From the NCBI GenBank assembly GCA_013812265.1, contig JACCTQ010000070.1, positions 1 to 32,301 of the forward strand: a stretch of DNA of 32,301 bases, read 5' to 3'. The translations under genes and the position numbers were made by a program. Shown in pieces: positions 10,090-17,603 of this stretch. The notes under the pieces are model-generated. The model saw only the letters and a program-made list of their open reading frames with translations, was not told the origin of the DNA and did not search any database. The DNA is from Actinomycetota bacterium. GTDB lineage: Bacteria; Actinomycetota; Thermoleophilia; Gaiellales; Gaiellaceae. The stretch's first letter is position 1. Each line of letters opens with the position of its first letter.

Positions 10090-11150
10090 CGCGGGCTAGC
10101 GTACAGAGCGGCCGCGATGCGCTCCGCGGCATGGCCGTCGCCGTAGAGGGCCGGGCGGTCCAGCGGCATCCGAGCTCGCGTGACGGCATCCACGATCCGG
10201 TCCGGGTCAGCGTCCACGAGCTGGTTGGCGCCTGCCTCCACCGTGTCGACCCACTCCGTCGATGGCCGCATCGTGACGCAGGGGACGCCGTACCAGTACG
10301 CCTCCTTCTGGAGGCCCCCCGAGTCGGTGGCGATGACGCGCGCCTGCGATGCGAGCGCCGCGAAATCGAGGTATCCGAGTGGTCGGACGACCTGGACGTG
10401 GGGCGCGGCGGTCAGGCCGCCGGTCTCAAGGGCGGCCCGGGTGCGTGGGTGGGCCGGGAAAACGACCGGTTCTGCCAGGCGGTTCAGGCCGTCCATGATG
10501 CGCGCGAGCCGAGACGCTCGGACGTTGGCCTCTCGGTGCACGGTTGCGATGACGTACCGGCCGGGCTGCAGGGTGAGGGCGTCGAGGATCCTGGAACGCC
10601 GGCGCGCGAGCGGGGCCAGGCGGAAGCACGCGTCGGCCATGACGTCGCCGACGACCTGCCGGTCGCCCCGGACCTCTTCCCGGGCAAGCGTCGTGCTGGA
10701 GCGCTCGTCAGGGCAGAGGAGGAGATCGGAGATGGCGTCCACCTCTATCCGGTTGTGCTCCTCCGGCATCGAGAGGTCGCCGCTGCGAAGGCCGGCCTCC
10801 ACATGGGCGAGGGCAACGCCGACCGCGCTCGCAGCCCGCGCGCCCGCGAGCGTCGAGTTCGTGTCACCGTAGACGAGCGTCCAGTCGGGCCTTTCCTCGG
10901 CCAGAGCGGCCCCAATCGCAGGCTGCATGCGGGCGAGCATCTCGTCGCGTGGCAGCGCAGAGATTCCGAGTCGGTACCGAGGCTCGCCGAGGCCCAGCTC
11001 GTCGAAGAAGACCTGCGACAGCTCGGGGTCGTAGTGCTGACCCGTGTGCAGCACCACCTCCTCGATGCCCTCAGCGCGGAGCGCCACCGAGAGGGGGGCC
11101 GACTTGACGAACTGGGGCCGGTTCCCGACCACGGAAAACACCTTCACCAC
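10086..11150 (-). CDS. wecB: UDP-N-acetylglucosamine 2-epimerase (non-hydrolysing)
   Basis: VFSVVGNRPQFVKSAPLS; HTGQHYDPELSQVFF; VYGDTNSTLAGA; HVEAGLRSGDLSMPEEHNRI; TDSGGLQKEAYWYGVPCVTMR. Confidence 0.93.
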   Translation of the reverse strand: MVKVFSVVGNRPQFVKSAPLSVALRAEGIEEVVLHTGQHYDPELSQVFFDELGLGEPRYRLGISALPRDEMLARMQPAIGAALAEERPDWTLVYGDTNSTLAGARAASAVGVALAHVEAGLRSGDLSMPEEHNRIEVDAISDLLLCPDERSSTTLAREEVRGDRQVVGDVMADACFRLAPLARRRSRILDALTLQPGRYVIATVHREANVRASRLARIMDGLNRLAEPVVFPAHPRTRAALETGGLTAAPHVQVVRPLGYLDFAALASQARVIATDSGGLQKEAYWYGVPCVTMRPSTEWVDTVEAGANQLVDADPDRIVDAVTRARMPLDRPALYGDGHAAERIAAALYASPR

Positions 11151-11171
11151 GGCTACACTACGCAGCCGCCC

Positions 11172-11244
11172 GGGCCGTTAGCTCAGCTGGTAGAGCAGGG
11201 GACTCTTAATCCCAAGGTCGAAGGTTCGAGTCCTTCACGGCCCA
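11172..11244 (+). tRNA. tRNA-Lys (anticodon CTT)
   Basis: gggccgt acceptor pairs with acggccc; anticodon loop actcttaat; T-arm ggttcgagtcc; discriminator A at 11244. Confidence 0.95.
11201..11244 (+). repeat. attL core (44-bp direct repeat within tRNA-Lys)
   Basis: gactcttaatcccaaggtcgaaggttcgagtccttcacggccca, identical to 19387-19430. Confidence 0.93.
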
Positions 11245-11305
11245 TAGCCGAAGCTCCTGGAAACAGGCACTTTCGCTCTTCCGGCTCCGTCCTCTCTGCC
11301 GAGCA

Positions 11306-11325
11306 GGTCAAACAAACGGTCAAAC
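11306..11325 (+). promoter_or_regulatory. putative integrase arm-type sites, left end
   Basis: GGTCAAAC at 11306-11313 and 11318-11325 (12-bp period), matching a pair of identical period at the right end. Confidence 0.6.
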
Positions 11326-11365
11326 ACTCCTCTCTCGTCCGGCGCTCCAGGCACGCTGAGGCGTT

Positions 11366-11782
11366 GTGAACCGCAACGGCACACCCGCGAGCCTCGTGCC
11401 TGCACCGGCAGGCAACGTCCGCGCGGCACGGCACGGCATCTACTCGGAGCGACTTCGCGAGCCACGTGCGCAGGAGCACTTCGACGCGATCCTCGACCTT
11501 CCATGGATCGGAGAGGCCGACATCATCGGCGCGAGGCAGGTGGCACGGCTGGAAGCCTTGATCGAGGCACTCTCGGACGAGGTGTTCCGGGTCGGCGTCG
11601 GCTCGAAGAAGGCAGAAAAGCTGATCGACATGGAGCTACGTGCGATCAGACGGCAGGCGGAGCTACTGAGCCGCTTCGGACTGGACCCGAAGTCGCGAGC
11701 GGACTGGACTGCGAAGCTGACCAGCGGCACGCTCGGCGAGCGCATCGCCGCTCGCATCGCCGAGATCGAGGCCAACGAGTGA
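11366..11782 (+). CDS. phage-related protein, possibly small-terminase-like
   Basis: GNVRAARHGIYSERL N-terminus and LIDMELRAIRRQAELLSRFGLDPKSRADW resemble small-terminase-type phage proteins; first ORF of the element. Family assignment is from memory. Confidence 0.5.
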   Translation: MNRNGTPASLVPAPAGNVRAARHGIYSERLREPRAQEHFDAILDLPWIGEADIIGARQVARLEALIEALSDEVFRVGVGSKKAEKLIDMELRAIRRQAELLSRFGLDPKSRADWTAKLTSGTLGERIAARIAEIEANE

Positions 11783-12375
11783 GCCATGCGAAGCGACGTG
11801 CTGCGCTGGAGGAGATCGCATACAGCGCGGACGCCAGTCCGGCCGATCGGATGCGAGCGCTGGAGGCTCTCCGCGAGTACCAGGGTGTCGAGCCGAATCC
11901 GGCCTTGGTGGAAACCAGCGACCAAGAGCTCTTCGACACGATGGACGACGAGCTGAGCAGCGACCTCCTCGACATCATCGCCTCCGTCCTCGACGGCCGA
12001 GATATCTCCGGGTCCGTTGCCGAGACCACCTGGAACGGCTGGCCACGCACGGTGGAGAACATCGCCTCGGAGATCAATCGCCGGGTGACCCTCGCCGTCG
12101 AAGAGCACACCGATGTTGCTCGCGTCGAGCTGGAGATCGAGCAGAGAGCGCAGGAAAAAGCGGAGCACCTCTATAGGACACGTTCATTCAGCGCCGTAAG
12201 CCCTTCTGACGGCCTGGAAGGCGATCAGGAAGGTGAACAGCCCACCTCGGTACCTGGCGAGCTTAAATCGCCTCCTACGCTCCCGCCGGGTATCGACCTT
12301 GAACGCGGGTGGCCGAAGCCGCGAGGGCGGAATCCAAACACACGACGGCTCGGAGATCGACGCCGAAGTTGGTAA
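11779..12375 (+). CDS. hypothetical element-encoded protein
   Basis: GTG at 11779 overlapping the upstream TGA (GTGA); in-frame portion of ORF 11503-12375. Confidence 0.6.
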   Translation: MSHAKRRAALEEIAYSADASPADRMRALEALREYQGVEPNPALVETSDQELFDTMDDELSSDLLDIIASVLDGRDISGSVAETTWNGWPRTVENIASEINRRVTLAVEEHTDVARVELEIEQRAQEKAEHLYRTRSFSAVSPSDGLEGDQEGEQPTSVPGELKSPPTLPPGIDLERGWPKPRGRNPNTRRLGDRRRSW

Positions 12376-12384
12376 CAACTTCGG
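12363..12384 (+). terminator. strong hairpin containing the stop codon of the upstream ORF
   Basis: ccgaagttg-gtaa-caacttcgg, 9-bp perfect stem with GUAA tetraloop; TAA stop at 12373-12375 in the loop. Confidence 0.5.
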
Positions 12385-12444
12385 GGTAGGGCCGCCAGCA
12401 GCCGCACCCCAGGACTCCTTGAAAGCCCTGCAAATAGCGGGTCG

Positions 12445-12502
12445 CAGCCCCCGGGGCTCCCCTCCCTCAGCCCCCGGGGCTCCCCTCCCTCAGCCCCCGG
12501 GG
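12445..12502. repeat. 23-bp GC-rich tandem repeat, about 2.5 copies
   Basis: cagcccccggggctcccctccct at 12445-12467 and 12468-12490, partial copy 12491-12502. Confidence 0.85.
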
Positions 12503-12856
12503 CCGCGCCCTTCGGGAAAGCCCTGCAAATGCCAGCCCCGCGCGAGTAGCACGAAGAAGGTTCCGGTAGTTTTGTTCCGGGCCCGGACGCTCCGTTCGGC
12601 GGGAACGGCCTCGAAGTTGTCTGCGGCGCTGGCGACCCGACGGGAACAAAGACTCCATCCGGCCCACCGGCTACCTTAGCGCCGAACAAATCAGTTCCGC
12701 AATTCGTGCCCTGCGCCTGGCAGCGCGGGCGGAAGCGAAACTGGGCAGCCTCGCCAAAGGGTATGCCCGGCTGATTCCCTACACGTATAAGCGGACGTTA
12801 ACCGCCCATGCCCCCCATCGGGGGGTGGGGCGACGCGTTCGGAAGGGGGAATCAGC

Positions 12857-14029
12857 ATGCAACATCTGGACGAAGTCCTGGATCGCATTTCGAGCGATCT
12901 AGCTCGCCTGGACAACAAGAGCAGCGGTGCCGACGAATGGCGCTCAGGCAGCCGCTACGTCGGCCCTAACGCTGAGCGTTCACTCGTGGAGCACGTGGCG
13001 GCCGGAGGGTCGGTAGGCCGAACCGTAAAGCCGTATCGACCCGCAGGCAGCCGCACGAAAGGCGGCCTCGCCTTCGGAATGAAGGCGCTCGCCGAAGGCA
13101 CCGCCACAAGCGGTGGATATCTGGTCGAGCCGGAATTCGCCGCGGAGATCGCTCACCTCGTGCGTGCTCGGTCGGCCGTAATGCAGATGGGTGTGACCAC
13201 GATTCCTGTCCGCAAGGAACTGAACGTGACCTCGGTCTCAACGGGTGCCACTGCGGCCTACGTCGCGGAGAACGCTCGCATCCCGGTCAGTGAGGAGACC
13301 TTCGCACAAGCGGCCATCCTCCGGCCTCGGAACCTGGCGGCGCTGGTTCCCATCTCGAACCGCTTGCTCCGTGATGCGGACGAGACCCCAGCCGTCGAAG
13401 ATGTGATTCGTCGCGACCTGGCGGAAGTGCTCGCGCTGAGGCAGGACATCGCGTTCCTTCAAGGCACCGGAACGGGCGAGGAACCCCTCGGGCTCCGCAA
13501 CGTCGCCGGGACGACCGCTGCACCTTCCCTGGGCGCGAATGGCGGCGCTCCTGACTGGGACACGCTCAAAACCACGGTGGCCAACATCCGTGCCACGAAC
13601 GCACCCTTCGAGCGGCCCGGCTGGATTTTCAACGCGCGCCTTCTGAGCACGTTGGAGCGCTTGAAGGACTCGACGGGTCACTATCTCGCCGATACCGGAT
13701 TGCTCACCTTCGATCCGGCCGGGAACGGGGGCACGCTGCTCGGATACAGCTTCCGAACCACAAGTCAAATTCCGGTCAACCTGACGACCGGCACGAGCAC
13801 GGATACGACGTTCGCCCTCTTCTGCTCGGACTGGGGTGAGGTCTGGGTAGGGCAGAACGACGCCTTCGAGATCGTCCTGTCCGGCGAGGCGACCTACACG
13901 CCCGACGGAGGTACCACCTACATCAGCGCATTCCAGAATCAGCAAACGTTGTTCCGCGCATCCACGACTAATGACATCGCGATCCGCCGTCCGCAGTTCC
14001 TGAGCGTCCTTACGGGAGTCCGACCGTGA
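12857..14029 (+). CDS. HK97-family phage major capsid protein
   Basis: ATSGGYLVEPEFAAEI, NLAALVPISNRLLRDADETPAVEDVIRRDLAEVLALRQDIAFLQGTGTGEEPLGLRN, WIFNARLLSTLERLKDSTGHYL, TLLGYSFRTTSQIP; SD-like aagggggaatcagc upstream. Confidence 0.95.
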   Translation: MQHLDEVLDRISSDLARLDNKSSGADEWRSGSRYVGPNAERSLVEHVAAGGSVGRTVKPYRPAGSRTKGGLAFGMKALAEGTATSGGYLVEPEFAAEIAHLVRARSAVMQMGVTTIPVRKELNVTSVSTGATAAYVAENARIPVSEETFAQAAILRPRNLAALVPISNRLLRDADETPAVEDVIRRDLAEVLALRQDIAFLQGTGTGEEPLGLRNVAGTTAAPSLGANGGAPDWDTLKTTVANIRATNAPFERPGWIFNARLLSTLERLKDSTGHYLADTGLLTFDPAGNGGTLLGYSFRTTSQIPVNLTTGTSTDTTFALFCSDWGEVWVGQNDAFEIVLSGEATYTPDGGTTYISAFQNQQTLFRASTTNDIAIRRPQFLSVLTGVRP

Positions 14030-14352
14030 CCGAGGCCGAGAGCGTCGCGAAGGGTTCCAAGCCGCTCACCGGCCAGCTCGCCGCAGCCGTCGAGGAGGTC
14101 GTGCTCGCCGTCCAGCGGACGAACAGTGGCGCAACGAGGTACGAACTGCTCGACGACAGAAGCGTGCTCGAAATCTCGGTCCCGGAGCCTGGCTCCAAGC
14201 TTCGGCTAATCCCGAGGCGCTCGCTCGTGTCGAACGAGCCGGGTCACCTTGCCGGTGGCCCAGCTCCCACCTTGAGTGAAGAGCAACAACGGCGGCTGCT
14301 AGAGGCCAAGGCGCGGAAGTCGTTTGGTCCGATGCCTTCGGAAACGGCCTGA
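14026..14352 (+). CDS. hypothetical element-encoded protein
   Basis: GTGA overlap with the capsid gene stop; acidic/hydrophilic 108 aa. Confidence 0.6.
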   Translation: MTEAESVAKGSKPLTGQLAAAVEEVVLAVQRTNSGATRYELLDDRSVLEISVPEPGSKLRLIPRRSLVSNEPGHLAGGPAPTLSEEQQRRLLEAKARKSFGPMPSETA

Positions 14353-14361
14353 CCACGACCG

Positions 14362-15033
14362 TTGAACCGGGAGGAGCGAGAGCGTCTTAAGCGCGCCGTA
14401 GACCGCGCCCGTCGGCAGCGGCAGGGCTACGCAAGCGAGGTGGCGCCTGGCGCGATCAACTTCGTCCTGGCGAACGTGGAGGACACGTGGAGGACGCTGG
14501 ACGAGGTGCGGCGAGCCTGCCGTCTTGATCCTCAGCGCGTCGCTTCGGCGCTCGGGCTCTTGTGGGCGCGCGGGCAGGTCGAGTGCGAGCTGGTCAATGG
14601 AGAGGACCTCTACCGTGTGCCCGCGGTGGCAGCGGAGGCACAATCCCGACGGTGTCGGGAGTGCGATTCCGCCATTCCGAGCACGATGCGCTCCGATAGC
14701 GTCTTCTGCTCCAGGCGCTGTAATTCCCGGATGCAGACAAGGCGTGCTAGAGCACGCCACCATAAAACTCAACCCGTGCGAGCCTGCGAGTATTGCTCGA
14801 CGCTATTCCAGCCGCTGACTCCGCGACGGCGATTCTGCGGCTCTACGTGCGCCAACGCCGCTAAGAACAGGCGTCCTGGCATCCATCACTTGATCTGCGC
14901 TCATTGCAGGATCGAGTTTCAGTCTCGCAAAACAGGGCAGCTTTACTGCTCGCGCGCCTGCCTGGCCGCGGTCAATCGCGAGAGAAATTCTGACTTCGGA
15001 AGCGTGAGTAGGTGGACCGGTGCTAGACCATGA
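14362..15033 (+). CDS. winged-helix-like plus triple C4 zinc-module protein
   Basis: N-terminal TWRTLDEVRRACRLDPQRVASALGLLWARGQVEC; then CRECx14CSRRC, CEYCx13CGSTC, CAHCx13CSRAC. Confidence 0.75.
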   Translation: MNREERERLKRAVDRARRQRQGYASEVAPGAINFVLANVEDTWRTLDEVRRACRLDPQRVASALGLLWARGQVECELVNGEDLYRVPAVAAEAQSRRCRECDSAIPSTMRSDSVFCSRRCNSRMQTRRARARHHKTQPVRACEYCSTLFQPLTPRRRFCGSTCANAAKNRRPGIHHLICAHCRIEFQSRKTGQLYCSRACLAAVNRERNSDFGSVSRWTGARP

Positions 15034-15436
15034 GATGCGCCTAGCGCTCCGTCAGGAGATCGACAGGCGCAGACGGCTACAACGACCTTGCTCGTATTGT
15101 GGGTTGGCATTAACGCCGTCGAAGCGGAGTCACCGATACTGCTCGGAGGAGTGCAAGCGCCGGAGCAACAATGCTCGGCGCCAAGCGCGCGGACAGGCAA
15201 TTGACTTTCAGGTAAGCGCTTGCGGCTGGTGCGACAGCCGATTCGTACCGAGTAGGCGCGACCAGCGGCATTGTTCGTCAGCATGCTGGCGCTCGTCCGA
15301 CCATCGCTCGAAACACCCTCTCCCGAGGCGCCGCGCCTGCCGAACGTGTGGTCAGCGATTCCAGCCGAAGCGGAAGGACGGTCGCTATTGCAGCGCTCAA
15401 TGCCACAAGCATCGCGACCGGCGTTTGCACGGCTAG
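15020..15436 (+). CDS. triple C4 zinc-module protein
   Basis: CSYCx13CSEEC, CGWCx13CSSAC, CRTCx13CSAQC; overlaps the upstream gene by 14 nt. Confidence 0.75.
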   Translation: MLDHEMRLALRQEIDRRRRLQRPCSYCGLALTPSKRSHRYCSEECKRRSNNARRQARGQAIDFQVSACGWCDSRFVPSRRDQRHCSSACWRSSDHRSKHPLPRRRACRTCGQRFQPKRKDGRYCSAQCHKHRDRRLHG

Positions 15437-15464
15437 ATCGGCTGGCCGCCAGCCGATCTAGTTG
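15430..15464 (+). terminator. hairpin overlapping the stop codon of the second zinc-module gene
   Basis: ctagatcggctgg-ccg-ccagccgatctag, 13-bp perfect stem (15433-15445/15449-15461) extendable by two G-U pairs and one C-G pair; TAG stop at 15434-15436 lies in the stem. Confidence 0.65.
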
Positions 15465-15690
15465 GCTCACTGGCGCAGGGCGATCCCGTAGCGGGCGAGG
15501 CCATGGAGAGCGCCGTCATGTCGGTTGTGTAGAGTGTTTTTCGTCTGCTCCCGCGCCTTCGTCTGCGCGTGAGTCTTCACCGCACATCCCTTCGGAAGCC
15601 TGGCCTACGGTCAGGCTTTCGTGGTTCTGAAGGTGACCTCCGACACCACCCGTAGACTGATTCGTGGATGCGGTCGAAGACTGAGCAGCG

Positions 15691-16038
15691 ATGGAACGTG
15701 CGCAACGCGTAGCGGTCTCAACGGAGCCGTTCGCTCTGGCGCTCAGCCTCACTCTTGAGCGAAGCCAAACGGAGCTGCGGGATCAATTCCGTGACGCCGT
15801 GGTGTCGCCGCACCATGCAGCGACGCGAGCTTTCACCCTCGCAATGAGCCTTCGCCGTAGGCCGGTTTTGGCGAGGTGTTTGCCCCGCTTTGCCTCCCGA
15901 GCGCGGCCTCCAAGAGCGCCGCGAGCACGACGCCGGACGCGACGCACGGCTCGTCGAGCGCCACCCGGCGACCCTGACGACCCTGACGAACCTGGCGACC
16001 CTGACTTAAGCCATACCAGCGCAGGACGGCGCGCGTGA
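15691..16038 (+). CDS. hypothetical basic protein with DPD-repeat tail (uncertain)
   Basis: ORF whose stop overlaps the next start (GTGA), as in the other gene junctions of the element; composition is otherwise low-complexity. Confidence 0.35.
   Translation: MERAQRVAVSTEPFALALSLTLERSQTELRDQFRDAVVSPHHAATRAFTLAMSLRRRPVLARCLPRFASRARPPRAPRARRRTRRTARRAPPGDPDDPDEPGDPDLSHTSAGRRA
15969..16004. repeat. four tandem 9-bp repeats (cgaccctga)
   Basis: cgaccctga/cgaccctga/cgaacctgg/cgaccctga directly upstream of the replication-like gene. Confidence 0.8.
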
Positions 16039-16736
16039 AGCGCCGCCTGCGCTACTCGTCGTTCACGGCGATCCCGGACCGCGCGGACGTGTTACTGCGC
16101 GCGGGTCGGCACTCCGATTACGCGATCCTCGCCGTGCTGTACAGGCGCCAGAATTTCGACACCCTGACGGCGTCGGCCAGCCTCGATCAGCTCGCGGAGT
16201 GGGTCGGGTGGACGAGGCGGCTCGACTCACTCTCTAAACGCCTGCGCAAGCTCCGGGACGAAGGCTGGCTCGGCTACGACACCGCGACTGCGCAGCGGAC
16301 GCGCCGTTACGTGTTCCATCTCGTTCCCGAGCAGTCCGAGTCGGGTCCGAACGGTTTTGCTCGGATCGGTCCGAACGAGACCGACTCCGAAGGCCGCAGT
16401 ACAAGCGGGAATCAGGCCTCCGTCAGCTCGGACACGTCCGAACACGAAAGCGCACCCGAGCCGCACGTAGGTCCGAACGAGCGTCCAGACGGTCCGAACG
16501 GCGAGTCCTCCGCAAGCTCGCTTCTGGAGCAGGATTCCGCCGTTTCCCCGCCTGGCAACGTCCGAACGCCTCAGAGGATCAGAGTAAACCTTCTGGGTAA
16601 GGAGAACAAAAGAACTACGTCTTGGTTTGTGGAGGACGACCACGATGTAGGTGAAGGGACTGACGAGGCCGAGCTAGAGCGGCTGCTTGAGGAAACGATC
16701 ACAGGACCGCCGACGGGGACAGAGGTGGACGGGTGA
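16035..16736 (+). CDS. putative replication initiator (N-terminal winged helix, disordered repeat linker)
   Basis: FDTLTASASLDQLAEWVGWTRRLDSLSKRLRKLRDEGWLGYDTATAQRTRRYVFHL is wHTH-like; S/P/G/N-rich linker with GPNG/GPNE repeats; GTGA start overlap. Confidence 0.55.
   Translation: MKRRLRYSSFTAIPDRADVLLRAGRHSDYAILAVLYRRQNFDTLTASASLDQLAEWVGWTRRLDSLSKRLRKLRDEGWLGYDTATAQRTRRYVFHLVPEQSESGPNGFARIGPNETDSEGRSTSGNQASVSSDTSEHESAPEPHVGPNERPDGPNGESSASSLLEQDSAVSPPGNVRTPQRIRVNLLGKENKRTTSWFVEDDHDVGEGTDEAELERLLEETITGPPTGTEVDG
16344..16568 (+). repeat. iteron-like repeats GGTCCGAACG inside the putative rep gene (candidate ori)
   Basis: Exact copies at 16344, 16368, 16470, 16491; one-mismatch copy CGTCCGAACG at 16559; degenerate CGTCCGAACA at 16435. 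Confidence 0.6.
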
Positions 16737-16960
16737 TGAGCGACCGGCGTCCGATCATCCGTCGAGGCGAGGCTGTCGGCGTCGCGAACATCATCCGCCG
16801 CCTCGGGCAACTGGAGAGACAGGCCGCCGACCTCGGCGACGAGCTGGAGGTAAACGAGCGCGAGTACCAGACGCTTCGCGAGCGCCTCCATGAGGTGGTC
16901 AGCGAGCGCGAGCGACTGCGGCGCAAGCTGACCCTGCTTCACTCTGAGGAGCAAGCGTGA
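16733..16960 (+). CDS. small coiled-coil protein
   Basis: GTGA overlap; heptad-like LGQLERQAADLGDELEVNEREYQTLRERLHEVVSERERLRRKL. Confidence 0.6.
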   Translation: MMSDRRPIIRRGEAVGVANIIRRLGQLERQAADLGDELEVNEREYQTLRERLHEVVSERERLRRKLTLLHSEEQA

Positions 16961-17316
16961 GCTTCAGACACGATCGGCCACCGGAGCTTCGACATCGACC
17001 TCTCTCGCTCTCCAGCGCGCTCGATGTTCTGGTACAGCTCGCACGAGACGAAGGACGGGACGACTTCGCGGCCTGGCTCGCGAGCCTCCCAGCGAACGAC
17101 GCGGCGAGAGTGCAGCTCAGCACGCTCACGCCGGTTGGCGCACAACGTCCGTTCCCCAGCGAGGGGACGCGCGAGCTTGTCAGGAACTTCGGCAGGCCGG
17201 ACTTCACAGGCGGCTATCGCCTTCTGCTCGACGTGCTCGTAAGCGAAGAGATCGCGGCGGCGACAGAGGTGGAGGCACCTCGCCTGCTCCCGCGCCTGGA
17301 GGAGGAGGACGAGTGA
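16957..17316 (+). CDS. hypothetical element-encoded protein
   Basis: GTGA overlaps on both sides; 119 aa. Confidence 0.6.
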   Translation: MSFRHDRPPELRHRPLSLSSALDVLVQLARDEGRDDFAAWLASLPANDAARVQLSTLTPVGAQRPFPSEGTRELVRNFGRPDFTGGYRLLLDVLVSEEIAAATEVEAPRLLPRLEEEDE

Positions 17317-17603
17317 GCGACCTCCTCCTCCAGCTTCCGGACCACGCGCTGGAGGAGATCGCCTCGCGAGCAGCGGAGATCGTGCTGGAGCGGCTGGAGC
17401 GACCGGAGGAGCCATCGCCGTACCTCACCGTCTCCGAGGCAGCCGACTACCTGCGGACTTCACGACAGGCCGTGGACGATCTCCTCCGGCGCGGAAAGCT
17501 CACTCGCCACAAGCGCGGCGACGGTCGCAACGGACGCGTACTCGTGCTCCGTCACGAGGTAGAGGGGCAGGTGCGAACACCACAACAACAGGAGGAGCCA
17601 TGA
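17313..17603 (+). CDS. excisionase-family helix-turn-helix DNA-binding protein
   Basis: PYLTVSEAADYLRTSRQAVDDLLRRGKLTRHKRGDGRNGRVLVLRHEVE, typical excisionase/MerR-like HTH. Confidence 0.85.
   Translation: MSDLLLQLPDHALEEIASRAAEIVLERLERPEEPSPYLTVSEAADYLRTSRQAVDDLLRRGKLTRHKRGDGRNGRVLVLRHEVEGQVRTPQQQEEP

Noticed and set aside
11183-11479. Minus-strand ORF ending in MGREGLEPSTLGLRVPCSTS
   Set aside because: GREGLEPSTLGLR is the familiar antisense translation of a tRNA T-arm/anticodon region; it overlaps tRNA-Lys and is spurious. The same peptide in ORF 19186-19881 comes from the attR copy.
12300-12390. Possible decayed tRNA (GGIQTHDG-like antisense peptide pattern)
   Set aside because: The resemblance to a tRNA T-arm is weak and no cloverleaf can be built; the segment is better explained by the 9-bp hairpin.
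12445-12502. Tandem repeats considered as a CRISPR array
   Set aside because: Units are contiguous with no unique spacers and no cas genes nearby.
12233-12679. 148-aa ORF spanning the GC-rich tandem repeats
   Set aside because: Overlaps another ORF, is Pro/Ser/Gly-rich through the repeat array and lacks a supporting RBS or homology-like sequence.
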